From contig CAJFCJ010000114.1 of the NCBI GenBank assembly GCA_904063045.1, positions 49,242 to 76,626 of the forward strand: DNA of 27,385 nucleotides, written 5' to 3'. The translations under genes and the position numbers were made by a program. Of the stretch, positions 9,949 to 18,529 are shown piece by piece. Under the pieces are notes generated by a model. That model ran no database searches, was not told the DNA's origin, and worked only from the letters and a program-made list of their open reading frames with translations. This stretch comes from Dimorphilus gyrociliatus (taxonomy: Eukaryota > Annelida > Polychaeta > Dinophilidae). Position 1 is the stretch's first letter, and every line of letters starts with the position of its first letter.

Positions 9949-9979
9949 AAAGGACAGCATTATGCTGTCCTTTTTTTTT
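9949..9979. repeat. Perfect 25-bp palindrome followed by a T-run
   Basis: Twelve-base arms (AAAGGACAGCAT and its complement) are separated by one base and followed by a run of T. The shape resembles a bacterial intrinsic terminator, but the setting is eukaryotic and no transcript is seen to end here. Confidence 0.8.
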
Positions 9980-10199
9980 AATAAATCCCATAAGTTATTC
10001 ATAATAAAATATGCAGATGGTAAATATTAATGCATTTGGATATCTAAAATAGTCAACTGTAATGAGTGTAGTTTAAATCGTTTAATGAATATCTATTGGA
10101 GGGCAGTCTGAGTATGATTTAATTAAAATTTATAAAAAGCTACTCTCTGTGTACTTTGTTGTATTGTAATTGTAGGAATTTCTGGTTCGTCACAACTGT

Positions 10200-11088
10200 A
10201 ATTGTCCTTTCCAATCATTTACCAACTTGCCAAAGTACTGGTCCAAATAGAACCTTTAAAGTTCGTCCACAAATAGTCTAACAAAGGCAATTTCGGTAGA
10301 AATTGATTAACAAAACACCAGTATTTCGTCCAAAGAATATGTATTGAGTAAAATGAGCTTCTAGTTCTAAACAAGCTAGTTTAAACAACTAGCTGACGGT
10401 TAGAAAACTGAACTATCAACTGTTAATTTCGTAGGGTTTATATACTCTTTTAAGGGTTGATAGTTCACAAATTTCAATGTTCACAAAAACAAAAGTAACA
10501 TTTAAAGACAAAGAAAAGTTCTAAATATGGTCATGTTTTTATTGTTTTCCTCTTCTAAATAATAGTTGAATTTCGAAGGTTGGAGAGTTGCATAAGATGT
10601 AACAATTTTAGTAGGACAAGTCCAACAATCAAGAAAACATGTAGATTGTATATTTGACCGTTTTTATATTCTACCTTAATAATGATATTCAATTGATTGA
10701 GTTAGTAAATTTAGCATCAGCATATAAGGAGGAAGTATATCTGATTAATGCATGTTAAAAAGAACAGTATTGTGTATACAATACTGTTGAATAGTGAATA
10801 TAATCTAAACTTAGAATTTAAGCATAATTGATAATTAATTGAACTAGTTTTAGTTCGAAATCATAAATTTATGGATTAATAAATTGTAATATTAATGCTA
10901 GGTTGCAAATAGCAAATATTCTTTATATAATTCAATAGGTTTTATTACTGCATAATGTGTATGCACTGCCCTATGCGAAACTAGGTCACTACTGCTTATC
11001 TTTATCAGTGCTATCTGCATAGTACAATACTGGTTCAATACTACTTCTCTATTGTAGAATATAGCTGACGAATGTATGTGTACAAACA
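10200..11088 (-). repeat. 3' LTR of element 2 (limits approximate)
   Basis: The upper end is set by a purine tract (11100-11089, minus AAAGGAGTGGGA) directly followed by minus-strand TGTTTGTACAC, a TG-type LTR start. Inside are a minus-strand TATATAAA at 10444-10437, a 10-bp-arm hairpin at 10763-10788 and a 7-bp-arm hairpin at 10375-10393. Near 10237-10260 there is a stretch resembling the terminal part of the element 1 LTR (TACTGGT...GAACCTTTAAA). No second copy exists in the window, so the lower end is an estimate. Confidence 0.55.
10763..10788. repeat. Hairpin-forming inverted repeat in the element 2 LTR
   Basis: Perfect 10-bp arms AACAGTATTG and CAATACTGTT around a 6-base loop. It lies in the U3-like part of the LTR; function unknown. 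Confidence 0.7.
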
Positions 11089-11100
11089 TCCCACTCCTTT
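11089..11100 (-). promoter_or_regulatory. Polypurine tract of element 2
   Basis: Minus-strand AAAGGAGTGGGA overlaps the env stop codon and abuts the putative LTR start. This is the expected place for the plus-strand primer of an LTR element. Confidence 0.6.
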
Positions 11101-13528
11101 AAGACCTTGCTTCCACGAAAGGTCTAGGACTTGTGACAATTATGTTATCACCACTTTTTCTGAACATAGGATAATTTTGCAGTTCTATTTCTTCTGATTC
11201 AGCTGTTGGAGCTGAAGGTAATCTTTTTGTTTTTGTCAGTAGTTTAGACAGTCTGGTAAATTGAACTCTTTTCAGTTTTTTCTTCCAAATAAAGTAGATG
11301 AAGAATCCATTTCCAATCAAGAGTATAATTGGCAGAAGTGTGTCTATTAGTATTTTGAAAGGTTTTCTTATCCATGAAGAAAATAGATGTTGTGTTGGTG
11401 ACAAGGCTGCATCAAATCCTAAATCATTTGCAAAGTTAATATGCTCTCTATGCTTAGTCAAAGTATCCTGTATGTATTCCAAAACTTGTTGTATCTGATA
11501 ATGTTTCTTGCCCACATCTTCTTTTATACCTAGTTGTAATAATTCTGTGAGTCTGACAACTTCTAGTTTTGGTTCTTCAATTTGACTGTTGATTTTCATT
11601 CTGATTGATTGTGCTGCTGCTGTTTGGAACCTGCATCCTTTCCTTGTATAATAGATAAATGTCTTCTTGTCAGAATGTATGGCATATTGATTTTGTTCTG
11701 CATCCAAAGGATTTTTCTTGATCTTGAAGAGATGCTGAGTTTGGTCACATGTACCATATCTTATGTCTTCTTTTGTGATGTGGTAAGCATGATGAAGTAT
11801 TGGATCAATTGAGAATAGGAGATCTTTATATTTGATCAGAAATTCTTTTGAACATAATCCATTTTTTGTTATAATTGTTGTGTCACAAACTACTTGAACA
11901 GTTTTTAATTCTGTACATGTATTGAGGGTTGTTAGATCTCCTAACCATGTACTATGGGTTCCATGTTTAGATCCAAGTATTGTTGGTAGTTGAGGTGATA
12001 GTGGTGTAAGTAGGGCTATCATCTTGTTTCTCATGATAAATTCTTTGCATAAAAGTTGTGAAACTTGTTTAAAAACTGTTTGTAAATTTTGAAAATTTTT
12101 GTCAATATTGTTTAGTAGTGCAGCTGTTCTTATAGCATCTTTTATATTTATTTGGTGTGATTCTGGAATCTCTATGTTTTCTAATTGTTTCCTCTTCCAT
12201 TTGTGATTTATTGGTTTTCTTTGTAAAAGTGTATATTTGCCATTTTCTGTATGAATTTGAAATTGTGTATCTTTTGGGCTTTGATACCAAATGTTCATGT
12301 TTGGCAGTGGGTTGAAAGTAACTGGTTTTTTGTCCAATTCAAAATCTTGTGATCTTACTAGTCTGGCAGGTTTTAGCTTTGTTGTTTTCAGCATTTTTAG
12401 TATGTATTTGTTGTGAATATCCCAGATGTCTGGAGAAATAATTTCTTTGACAAACCAAGTCCTCACTAATGGTGTTGCATGATTTTTTATCAGCATATGG
12501 TAGGTTTTGTCACCATCTCTATACCAATCATTATATGTTAAAATATCTTGTATTTCTGTGACATTGGCCTTTCTTAGTGATGATTTCTTTCCAATATATT
12601 TCTCCAATCTATTAACTTCTTTATTTGAAATGATCTTGTATTTTGTATCCTCTATTATTTTATTGTCAGCATAATTAGAATTTGTAAGATCAGTTCTAAG
12701 TAAGTCATATTCTTTCTGGGGTACCAATACTCTGGTACCAGGACCACCATATCCTTTGATATATCTGTCTTGGTAAGGTAAATCCATTATTGCATAGTTG
12801 GGGCAGGAAAAATATCCTCCAAGTTTTACGCATTCCACATTATGGGAAACTATTTTCCATGGTGAAACATGGCCTAGAAGACTTTGACCTTTTTCTGGAT
12901 TAAATATAATGATTGAATCCAAAGTTCTACAAAATTTTTGTTTAATAGAACAGTCTTCTAAATATTCCAAATTTGTGGTTATTTTATCTTGACTTGGATT
13001 CCAATAAGCCTTGCCAATTTGAAGGATTGTTGTAAATTCTTCCACCACTGTGGTTCTTGGCCATTTGTAATTTGGTCCTTTGTTTTCATTATACATAAGA
13101 AGTTTGCCTTTTTCAATTAGGTTTTGTCCATTTAAGGTTTTGTGTGTGTATAGCATTGTTCTGCATTGTTTTTCACTTAAGGCAAGTGTTTGTTTTTCAA
13201 TTCTGTGTTTCTTTGCTCCAAAAAAGTAATGAGTGTAGAAATTGATTCTTCTTTTCACTAAACACTTGACAGCTTGAATTGCCAAATTGTCAGCTTTAAT
13301 TTCATAGATGTTAGCTACAATTTTGATCATTTGTTTAGTTTCAAAGGTACATACTGGTTCATCTGCCAAATCAAATGATTGGTGTACTTGTTGTCCTTGA
13401 CAAAACTGCACTGATGGTAGCATTCTTACAGTTATGTTTGCTTTTGTTATGGATACATTTGCTTGGACCAAGTTTAAACAGCATATTGCTAACAGTGTAT
13501 AAATTATTGATCCTCTGATGGGAAGCAT
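11099..13528 (-). CDS. Env-like glycoprotein portion of element 2 (possible separate product)
   Basis: This is the last 809 codons of the pol frame, set apart because they begin with a Met and a typical signal peptide. They show FDLADEP and YFFGAKK segments shared with element 1, many cysteines, and end in one membrane anchor near 11345-11285 with a cytosolic tail. Such a layout fits a type I fusion glycoprotein as in errantivirus-like elements. I cannot assign it to a named viral glycoprotein family. No splice acceptor was convincingly located, so separate expression is inferred. Confidence 0.65.
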   Translation of the reverse strand: MLPIRGSIIYTLLAICCLNLVQANVSITKANITVRMLPSVQFCQGQQVHQSFDLADEPVCTFETKQMIKIVANIYEIKADNLAIQAVKCLVKRRINFYTHYFFGAKKHRIEKQTLALSEKQCRTMLYTHKTLNGQNLIEKGKLLMYNENKGPNYKWPRTTVVEEFTTILQIGKAYWNPSQDKITTNLEYLEDCSIKQKFCRTLDSIIIFNPEKGQSLLGHVSPWKIVSHNVECVKLGGYFSCPNYAIMDLPYQDRYIKGYGGPGTRVLVPQKEYDLLRTDLTNSNYADNKIIEDTKYKIISNKEVNRLEKYIGKKSSLRKANVTEIQDILTYNDWYRDGDKTYHMLIKNHATPLVRTWFVKEIISPDIWDIHNKYILKMLKTTKLKPARLVRSQDFELDKKPVTFNPLPNMNIWYQSPKDTQFQIHTENGKYTLLQRKPINHKWKRKQLENIEIPESHQINIKDAIRTAALLNNIDKNFQNLQTVFKQVSQLLCKEFIMRNKMIALLTPLSPQLPTILGSKHGTHSTWLGDLTTLNTCTELKTVQVVCDTTIITKNGLCSKEFLIKYKDLLFSIDPILHHAYHITKEDIRYGTCDQTQHLFKIKKNPLDAEQNQYAIHSDKKTFIYYTRKGCRFQTAAAQSIRMKINSQIEEPKLEVVRLTELLQLGIKEDVGKKHYQIQQVLEYIQDTLTKHREHINFANDLGFDAALSPTQHLFSSWIRKPFKILIDTLLPIILLIGNGFFIYFIWKKKLKRVQFTRLSKLLTKTKRLPSAPTAESEEIELQNYPMFRKSGDNIIVTSPRPFVEARS

Positions 13529-16309
13529 TCCACCATTTGTTTGGTGTTTCCTTACTGTCACTGTGTTAACTGTTATAGGTTGTTTGTTAGCTAGTCTTAG
13601 TCTACTAGCATGATAGAATTTTCTTTTATCTGCCAATATTTGTAATTCATACAAACATTTTGTAGTATCTGTAGCAGTTACAAGATATGGTCCACTCCAT
13701 TTGCTTGTATTTATTCTGTTCATTCCTTGACCAATGTTTTCATTTCTTATGTGTACCCAATCACCAATTTTGTAAGTTGGAGGTTTTCTTGTAATAGCTT
13801 TATTAACTCTATCTCTATATTCCTTCTTTTTTAGAACAGATTTGCAAAGTGCTGTTGCTCTAATTTCTTCAAGTTCATGTTTTCTATCAAATAAGAATTT
13901 TGTTGTTGGTTCTAATCTTGGAACTTCCATTAACAGGTCTAAAACATTTCTATTCGTCAATCCAAATAATATTTCATGTGGGGTTTTGCCAGTGCTTCCA
14001 ACTGGAATTTGATTTAAACATGTCTGAATTAATGGTAACTGTCTTGTCCAATCTGTTAATTGTTCCATAACTACATGTTTATGTAGTGCTCTACGAATTT
14101 CCAAATTCTTTCTTTCTACCATTCCATTACTTTGGCTATGGAATGCTGTTGTTTTAATTTTTCGTATTCCCATTGATGTCACCATTTCTGTAAAGATTTC
14201 CCCAAGAAAATTCCTTCCTTGATCTGTGAGAATTTCTTCTGGGATACCAAATATTGGGAAATAGTTGAAAAACAAATGTTTAGAAATTTCCTCAGCTGTT
14301 TGAGTTTTTAGAGGGAATATGTTGGTAAATCTGGACATGTGGTCTATAATGACAAGTATATACTTGTAAGAATCATGTCCAGTCAGAGGTCCCATTATGT
14401 CCATAGCTATTCTTTGCATTGGTAAAGTTGGGTGAGGTGTTTCAACCAACAGATGTTTGTTGCCTGGTGCTCTTAATTGCTCACAAAATTCACAACTCTT
14501 TATGTGATCTTTAATTGTTTTCTTTAGCTTTGGGTGCCAGAAAGCTTGCTCCAAAGTGTGAATTGTTATGTCTACACCATAGTGCTCAAATAGTTGATGT
14601 TGATGAATTTGTCCAAGTAAGTTGGTTAGAGTTGATAGTGGAATTACAAGTAGTGGTTGACAGCCATTTAGATACCATACAAGGTCTTCTTTTACAAACA
14701 TAGATTCAATAAAGTTTCCATATTCATTCAAAGACCCATTATCAATGTTTTCTCCTTCCAATTTGTCTACAACTTTCATTAGTGGAGTATCTAATACTTG
14801 TTCTCTATAGAAGTTTATTTCAACTGGTGTGATTTTTAGTTTCATAATCTGGGCTTGGATTTCAGTTATGTCTTCATCATAATCATTGTCTAGATTGTCA
14901 TCTAAACAATCATCTAATTCTTCTAAGTCCTCTGTATCAATATAAAAGCATTTAAGCATATCCTTTCTTTCTGCTAATTGGGGAACTGTATTGCCATTTT
15001 GTTTTTCTTCATTTAATCTTTCCTTAAGTAAATTACGAAAATCAATTACTTCATCAGTTTCACCAATTCTTGATATCCAGTCTGCTCTATTAGTTCTTCC
15101 TGGTATGTATATTATTTCAAAATCCATATCCATAAGTGCCATCACCCATTTAACAGTACTTGTATTCAGTTTGTTTTGTACAAATGTTTGTACCAAATTT
15201 TGGTGATCAGTGTAGAGAAAAAATTTCTTATACTGTAGATAGTGGGAGAATTTTTGTACTGCCCAATATACTGCAAAAGCCTCTTTTTGATAAGCTGCAT
15301 ATCTTAGTTGTGTATTGATTAGGAGCTTGGAAGCAAAAGAAATTGGTTTTCTTATTTTCTTTCCATCTTCTTCCCATTCTTGTTCTAGAACTGCACCAAC
15401 TGCATAATTAGAAGCATCTGTTGTTAAATAGAATGATTTAGTAAAGTCTGGCAGTTGAAGGATTGGGGGCTCTGTCATTGCATTCCTTGGTGTTTCATAA
15501 GCTTCCTCTGCTTTTTTTGTCCATTTCAGTTTTTCTGTCTTTTGGTGTACTTTTAATAATTCTCTCAAAGGTTTTGTGATTTTTGCAAAATCTTTAACAA
15601 ATCTTCTATAATAACCACAAAATGCCACAAAACTCAACAGAGTATTTGCAAACATAGGTAATTTGGCATCTTTTATTTTCTGAATCTTTTCAGGATCAGT
15701 TTCAATACCATTCTGTGTAATTCTATGACCAAGGAATTGAACTGATTCTTGTAAGAATGCACATTTGCTCAGTTTAATTCTGAAGTCTTTTTCCTTGATT
15801 CTTTCCATAAGTTTCTGTAGAGCTACAAAGTGTTCTTCCAATGTTTTGGTAAAAACTATAACATCATCCATATAATTAATGCAGAAGTTTTCCAATCCAT
15901 TAATAACAAAATTTGCCATGATATAGCTGAAGTGTGAAGGTGCATTAGCCAAACCAAATGGCATGCGGTTGAATTCAAATAAACCAAATGGTGTAATAAA
16001 AGCAGTTTTCTCCTTATCTTCTTCTTTAATTGGAATATGATGAAATGCACTTGTTAAATCCAATATAGAGAAATATTTGTGGCCTCCTCCAAGCTTATCA
16101 AATAAATCTTCCTGATGTGGGATTGGATAACAATTCTTTTTTGATTGCTTGTTAAGTTTTCTGTAATCCACACACATTCTTAATGTTCCTTCTTTCTTTT
16201 TCACAAAAACAATGGGTGAAGCCCATTGGCTTTTGCTTGCTCTAATTAGACCATTTTCCAATAATCCATTTAATTGATCCCTGCATTCCTGCTGTTTGTT
16301 GGGTGGCAA
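11099..16309 (-). CDS. Pol-Env polyprotein of element 2 (RT, RNase H, integrase, env-like glycoprotein in one frame)
   Basis: A 1736-codon frame without a stop. The RT has LDLTSAF and YMDD at 146-149. RNase H has Asp 298, Glu 343, Asp 368 and Asp 410. The integrase has a His/Cys zinc region ending in CEFC (606-609), a DD35E triad at Asp 637, Asp 696 and Glu 732, and a C-terminal GPY-type module (KWSGPYLV). At residue 928 (13528) a Met starts a hydrophobic signal-like segment (MLPIRGSIIYTLLAICCLNL) that opens an 809-residue env-like ectodomain rich in Cys. A single C-terminal membrane segment (ILLIGNGFFIYFIW) and a short basic tail follow. All catalytic residues I can check are present. The first codon listed is TTG and the homology goes a few codons further up, so the true N-terminus (gag-protease) is lost at the junction near 16327. 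Env would probably be made from a spliced or internally started message. Confidence 0.93.
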   Translation of the reverse strand: MPPNKQQECRDQLNGLLENGLIRASKSQWASPIVFVKKKEGTLRMCVDYRKLNKQSKKNCYPIPHQEDLFDKLGGGHKYFSILDLTSAFHHIPIKEEDKEKTAFITPFGLFEFNRMPFGLANAPSHFSYIMANFVINGLENFCINYMDDVIVFTKTLEEHFVALQKLMERIKEKDFRIKLSKCAFLQESVQFLGHRITQNGIETDPEKIQKIKDAKLPMFANTLLSFVAFCGYYRRFVKDFAKITKPLRELLKVHQKTEKLKWTKKAEEAYETPRNAMTEPPILQLPDFTKSFYLTTDASNYAVGAVLEQEWEEDGKKIRKPISFASKLLINTQLRYAAYQKEAFAVYWAVQKFSHYLQYKKFFLYTDHQNLVQTFVQNKLNTSTVKWVMALMDMDFEIIYIPGRTNRADWISRIGETDEVIDFRNLLKERLNEEKQNGNTVPQLAERKDMLKCFYIDTEDLEELDDCLDDNLDNDYDEDITEIQAQIMKLKITPVEINFYREQVLDTPLMKVVDKLEGENIDNGSLNEYGNFIESMFVKEDLVWYLNGCQPLLVIPLSTLTNLLGQIHQHQLFEHYGVDITIHTLEQAFWHPKLKKTIKDHIKSCEFCEQLRAPGNKHLLVETPHPTLPMQRIAMDIMGPLTGHDSYKYILVIIDHMSRFTNIFPLKTQTAEEISKHLFFNYFPIFGIPEEILTDQGRNFLGEIFTEMVTSMGIRKIKTTAFHSQSNGMVERKNLEIRRALHKHVVMEQLTDWTRQLPLIQTCLNQIPVGSTGKTPHEILFGLTNRNVLDLLMEVPRLEPTTKFLFDRKHELEEIRATALCKSVLKKKEYRDRVNKAITRKPPTYKIGDWVHIRNENIGQGMNRINTSKWSGPYLVTATDTTKCLYELQILADKRKFYHASRLRLANKQPITVNTVTVRKHQTNGGMLPIRGSIIYTLLAICCLNLVQANVSITKANITVRMLPSVQFCQGQQVHQSFDLADEPVCTFETKQMIKIVANIYEIKADNLAIQAVKCLVKRRINFYTHYFFGAKKHRIEKQTLALSEKQCRTMLYTHKTLNGQNLIEKGKLLMYNENKGPNYKWPRTTVVEEFTTILQIGKAYWNPSQDKITTNLEYLEDCSIKQKFCRTLDSIIIFNPEKGQSLLGHVSPWKIVSHNVECVKLGGYFSCPNYAIMDLPYQDRYIKGYGGPGTRVLVPQKEYDLLRTDLTNSNYADNKIIEDTKYKIISNKEVNRLEKYIGKKSSLRKANVTEIQDILTYNDWYRDGDKTYHMLIKNHATPLVRTWFVKEIISPDIWDIHNKYILKMLKTTKLKPARLVRSQDFELDKKPVTFNPLPNMNIWYQSPKDTQFQIHTENGKYTLLQRKPINHKWKRKQLENIEIPESHQINIKDAIRTAALLNNIDKNFQNLQTVFKQVSQLLCKEFIMRNKMIALLTPLSPQLPTILGSKHGTHSTWLGDLTTLNTCTELKTVQVVCDTTIITKNGLCSKEFLIKYKDLLFSIDPILHHAYHITKEDIRYGTCDQTQHLFKIKKNPLDAEQNQYAIHSDKKTFIYYTRKGCRFQTAAAQSIRMKINSQIEEPKLEVVRLTELLQLGIKEDVGKKHYQIQQVLEYIQDTLTKHREHINFANDLGFDAALSPTQHLFSSWIRKPFKILIDTLLPIILLIGNGFFIYFIWKKKLKRVQFTRLSKLLTKTKRLPSAPTAESEEIELQNYPMFRKSGDNIIVTSPRPFVEARS

Positions 16310-17997
16310 TCTGTCTGGTCTTTGTCACAGAATTATGGATGTGTAAAAGAATCATTGGAGAAAGCAAAAACTGATGATAACATTATGATGGATTGCTCCT
16401 GTCCTGTACCATGTGACCAAATTATTTATGAACCTAATCTATCATTTTCAGCAATATCAGAATTTGCTGCTGATAAAATGTTATATGCAAATTTAAAGAG
16501 AATGAAAAAGTTGACAAATGATTATCATGAGATATTAGAAGTTAAAGAAAGGAAAATTAATAAAAACTTCAATCTAAATAGACAATTTATTTCTCCTTTT
16601 ACAACAAAAACTATTTTACTTTTACAAAATATTAAAAATATTTTCAAATTATTTTCAACTTTTGATAAAAATATTTCAAATTTTGAAAATTATATTCAAA
16701 CGCTTAATAATGATGTTAATACTGTTGAATATAACTTTTCTAGAATGAAAAATGCCCTAAATTCATCAAATATCGCTCAAATTGTAAAAATAATTAATGA
16801 GCTCTCCCCATACAGTTTTATGGAAAAATTATTTGGACCAAGTGAAAGGAAGAAGAATGTTATCCTTCAAAATCTTAACACTTGTCTAAAAAACTTATGT
16901 GAAATGGATAAAATGGAAACAGGTTGCATTAAATTTATGGAACATTTTCACCTGAGTGTCTACAAGAAAGCTGATCAAAATTTCCATCAATTTTGGATTG
17001 TTGTAACAGAAATGGCAAATATGCTATATGGAGATTTCAATGGAATAAGAAGTTTACAGATATTCCATCTAAAGGAAATAGAGAGATTATTTGAAATAGA
17101 TATTAATAATAATAATAGTTCAGCAGCATTAAAATTCAATGAAACTTGTAATCAATTCTATATTAACTTGAAAGATATGACAAAATTAATAGCTGACAAT
17201 ATTGTAAATAAAAATGACAGTTATGTTGTTATTGGTACCAAAATTCAAACTTTTATCAAAACCCTTTTCAATATTGAAGATAATTTTAATAATATCAATT
17301 TTCAATCCCTTTGCCTATTTAGTAAAAGAGATTTGGTATTTAATGATATTTTATTAAAAATCAATCAAATGAAATCATTGATTTCAATCAATTATTCAGT
17401 ATTTAGAGAATTTCACAACAGGATTAAACCAATTAGAATAATTTATGAAAATGTTCTAAATAGAACTCAAACATTCCAATCATATTTAGAAGAGAATTCA
17501 TCAACTAAAAAGCTTAATTTATCAAATACTTTTTTTTTGGATGATTTACTTCACAATATAAGAAGTTTAATGAGTTTCTGTGATGAGTTGAAGTCTGACT
17601 ATACAATATTCTGGAATAGTAAATATCAAATATACACAGCTGTAGTTGACATTGAACTTTTAGTTGAAAAAGATATTATATGGCCTTTGCCAAAAAAAGA
17701 TAGGAATGATGAAAATATTTCATATAAACAAATGAAAGATTTACAATCTTTATATTCTCAGAAAAAAAATGAATATAATGTTAATCATAATTGCTCAACA
17801 GAAAATTTACACATATTTTTTGAACATGTTTGGAGTGATTGTTACTACTATTTCTCTCATCAGATGCTAAATTACACATTTAAATTTCCTAATATCTCTC
17901 AAAAAGTATTTTATGAAATTTTATATGATTACAATAATCTTCAAGCTTTTATGTATGAATTTTCCAAAATTTCTAGGATAGATAAAGAATTTTTCCT

Positions 17998-18065
17998 GTA
18001 AGATTTCTCTCTCTCTCTTTGTTACATTTTGTTTTTAATTCAAATTTTCAAATAAATATCAACAG
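17998..18065 (+). other. 68-bp intron in DEG/ENaC fragment (left arm)
   Basis: Donor GTAAG at 17998 and acceptor ACAG ending at 18065, with a pyrimidine run (CT repeats) between. Removing it joins a phase-2 codon (CT + A) and carries the frame into the palm/TM2 exon. The mirror copy is at 22110-22177. Confidence 0.85.
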
Positions 18066-18240
18066 AAAGAATTTTGCAAAAGTTAATGTTTTCTACAATG
18101 AAATGAGTTATCAAAAGATCACTCAACATGAAAAATTTGGTTTTCTATCCCTCCTATCCGAAGTTGGTGGTTTTATGGGACTTCTCTTGGGAGCTTCTGT
18201 CATCACACTTATTGAATTTCTAGAATTTTTTGCTTGGAAG

Positions 18241-18316
18241 GTACAGAGAAGAAAATTATTGAATTGTTCAAAAACTATGAAAGTTTTTAACTGTGATTTT
18301 TTAATTTGTATTTCAG
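18241..18316 (+). other. 76-bp intron in DEG/ENaC fragment (left arm)
   Basis: Donor AAG|GTACAG right after the TM2-coding stretch and acceptor TATTTCAG at 18316, phase 0. The following exon encodes 23 residues before a stop. The mirror copy is at 21859-21934. Reading through the intron also stays open, so the splice is likely but not certain. Confidence 0.7.
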
Positions 18317-18529
18317 TTATTCAAATCAATTTCAAATAGAAGGAAGCCATACTCAGAAGATGCTTATTCTACACAAGACACTGCATAACTTAGTCCTACC
18401 CATAAATATTTATATATATATATATATGGAGAAAATTGAAGCTTGGAAAATATTTCACAAAACAGATATACACCTAGAAGTAGTGACATATTGATATTTA
18501 GAAACTAGATATAAAGGAAATTTAGAAAG

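Larger units (their letters stand above)
9159..10199. other. Intergenic stretch between the two retroelements
   Basis: No credible gene is seen; the frames are short and interrupted. The stretch holds a (CT)11 run at 9373-9394, a repeat fragment at 9811-9850 that also occurs in the LTR of element 2, and a perfect 25-bp palindrome with a T-run at 9949-9979. It is very AT-rich. Confidence 0.7.
10200..16327 (-). mobile_element. LTR retrotransposon 2, Ty3/gypsy type with env, 5'-truncated
   Basis: The minus strand carries RT, RNase H, integrase and env in one intact frame, then a purine tract and a downstream LTR. The match to element 1 (protein level) continues a few codons upstream of the first good start, up to about 16327. 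There it stops abruptly at a stop codon and DEG/ENaC sequence begins on the other strand. The 5' LTR, primer site, gag and protease are therefore missing. The coding part is undamaged, in contrast to element 1. The lower limit is approximate because only one LTR is present. Confidence 0.85.
16331..18388 (+). pseudogene. DEG/ENaC sodium channel, 3' part with two introns (left arm)
   Basis: Three exons are inferred at 16331-17997, 18066-18240 and 18317-18388. GTAAG and GTACAG donors and AG acceptors keep phase (2, then 0), and the exons encode 637 residues to a TAA. The start shows C-x(17)-CSCPVPC (Cys 4, 22, 24, 28) plus a Tyr and Ser, as at the end of the cysteine-rich ectodomain of DEG/ENaC channels. 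Exon 2 has the palm-to-TM2 segment ending in GLLLGAS (GAS selectivity filter at 598-600) and the rest of TM2. Exon 3 gives a short cytosolic tail. TM1 and most of the ectodomain are missing: antisense RT sequence lies directly upstream. Between Cys 28 and the palm lie about 525 residues, where acid-sensing channels have about 75. The fragment has no promoter or ATG of its own, so I call it a truncated copy, though its frame is undamaged. Confidence 0.85.
15573..18529 (+). repeat. Left arm of a 2957-bp inverted duplication
   Basis: Every position p here pairs with 40175-p in the right arm (21646-24602). The arm contains 755 bp of element 2 RT and about 2.2 kb of DEG/ENaC sequence. I found two base differences, at 15862 and 16315, both in the RT part; all three DEG/ENaC frames translate identically in the two arms. 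The match ends sharply at 18529 on the inner side and at 15573 on the outer side, where element 2 goes on but the other arm meets the MULE. Confidence 0.95.

Noticed and set aside
16274-16330. The DEG/ENaC frame seems to begin with a signal-peptide-like segment (IPAFLLFVGWQSVWSLS).
   Set aside because: It starts with TTG, not ATG, and is simply the antisense of the RT coding sequence; no ATG lies upstream in frame. The channel sequence proper starts near 16331.
18410-18427. TA-dinucleotide run as a possible promoter.
   Set aside because: It is a simple (TA)n repeat just after the channel stop codon, mirrored in the other arm, with no gene starting downstream.
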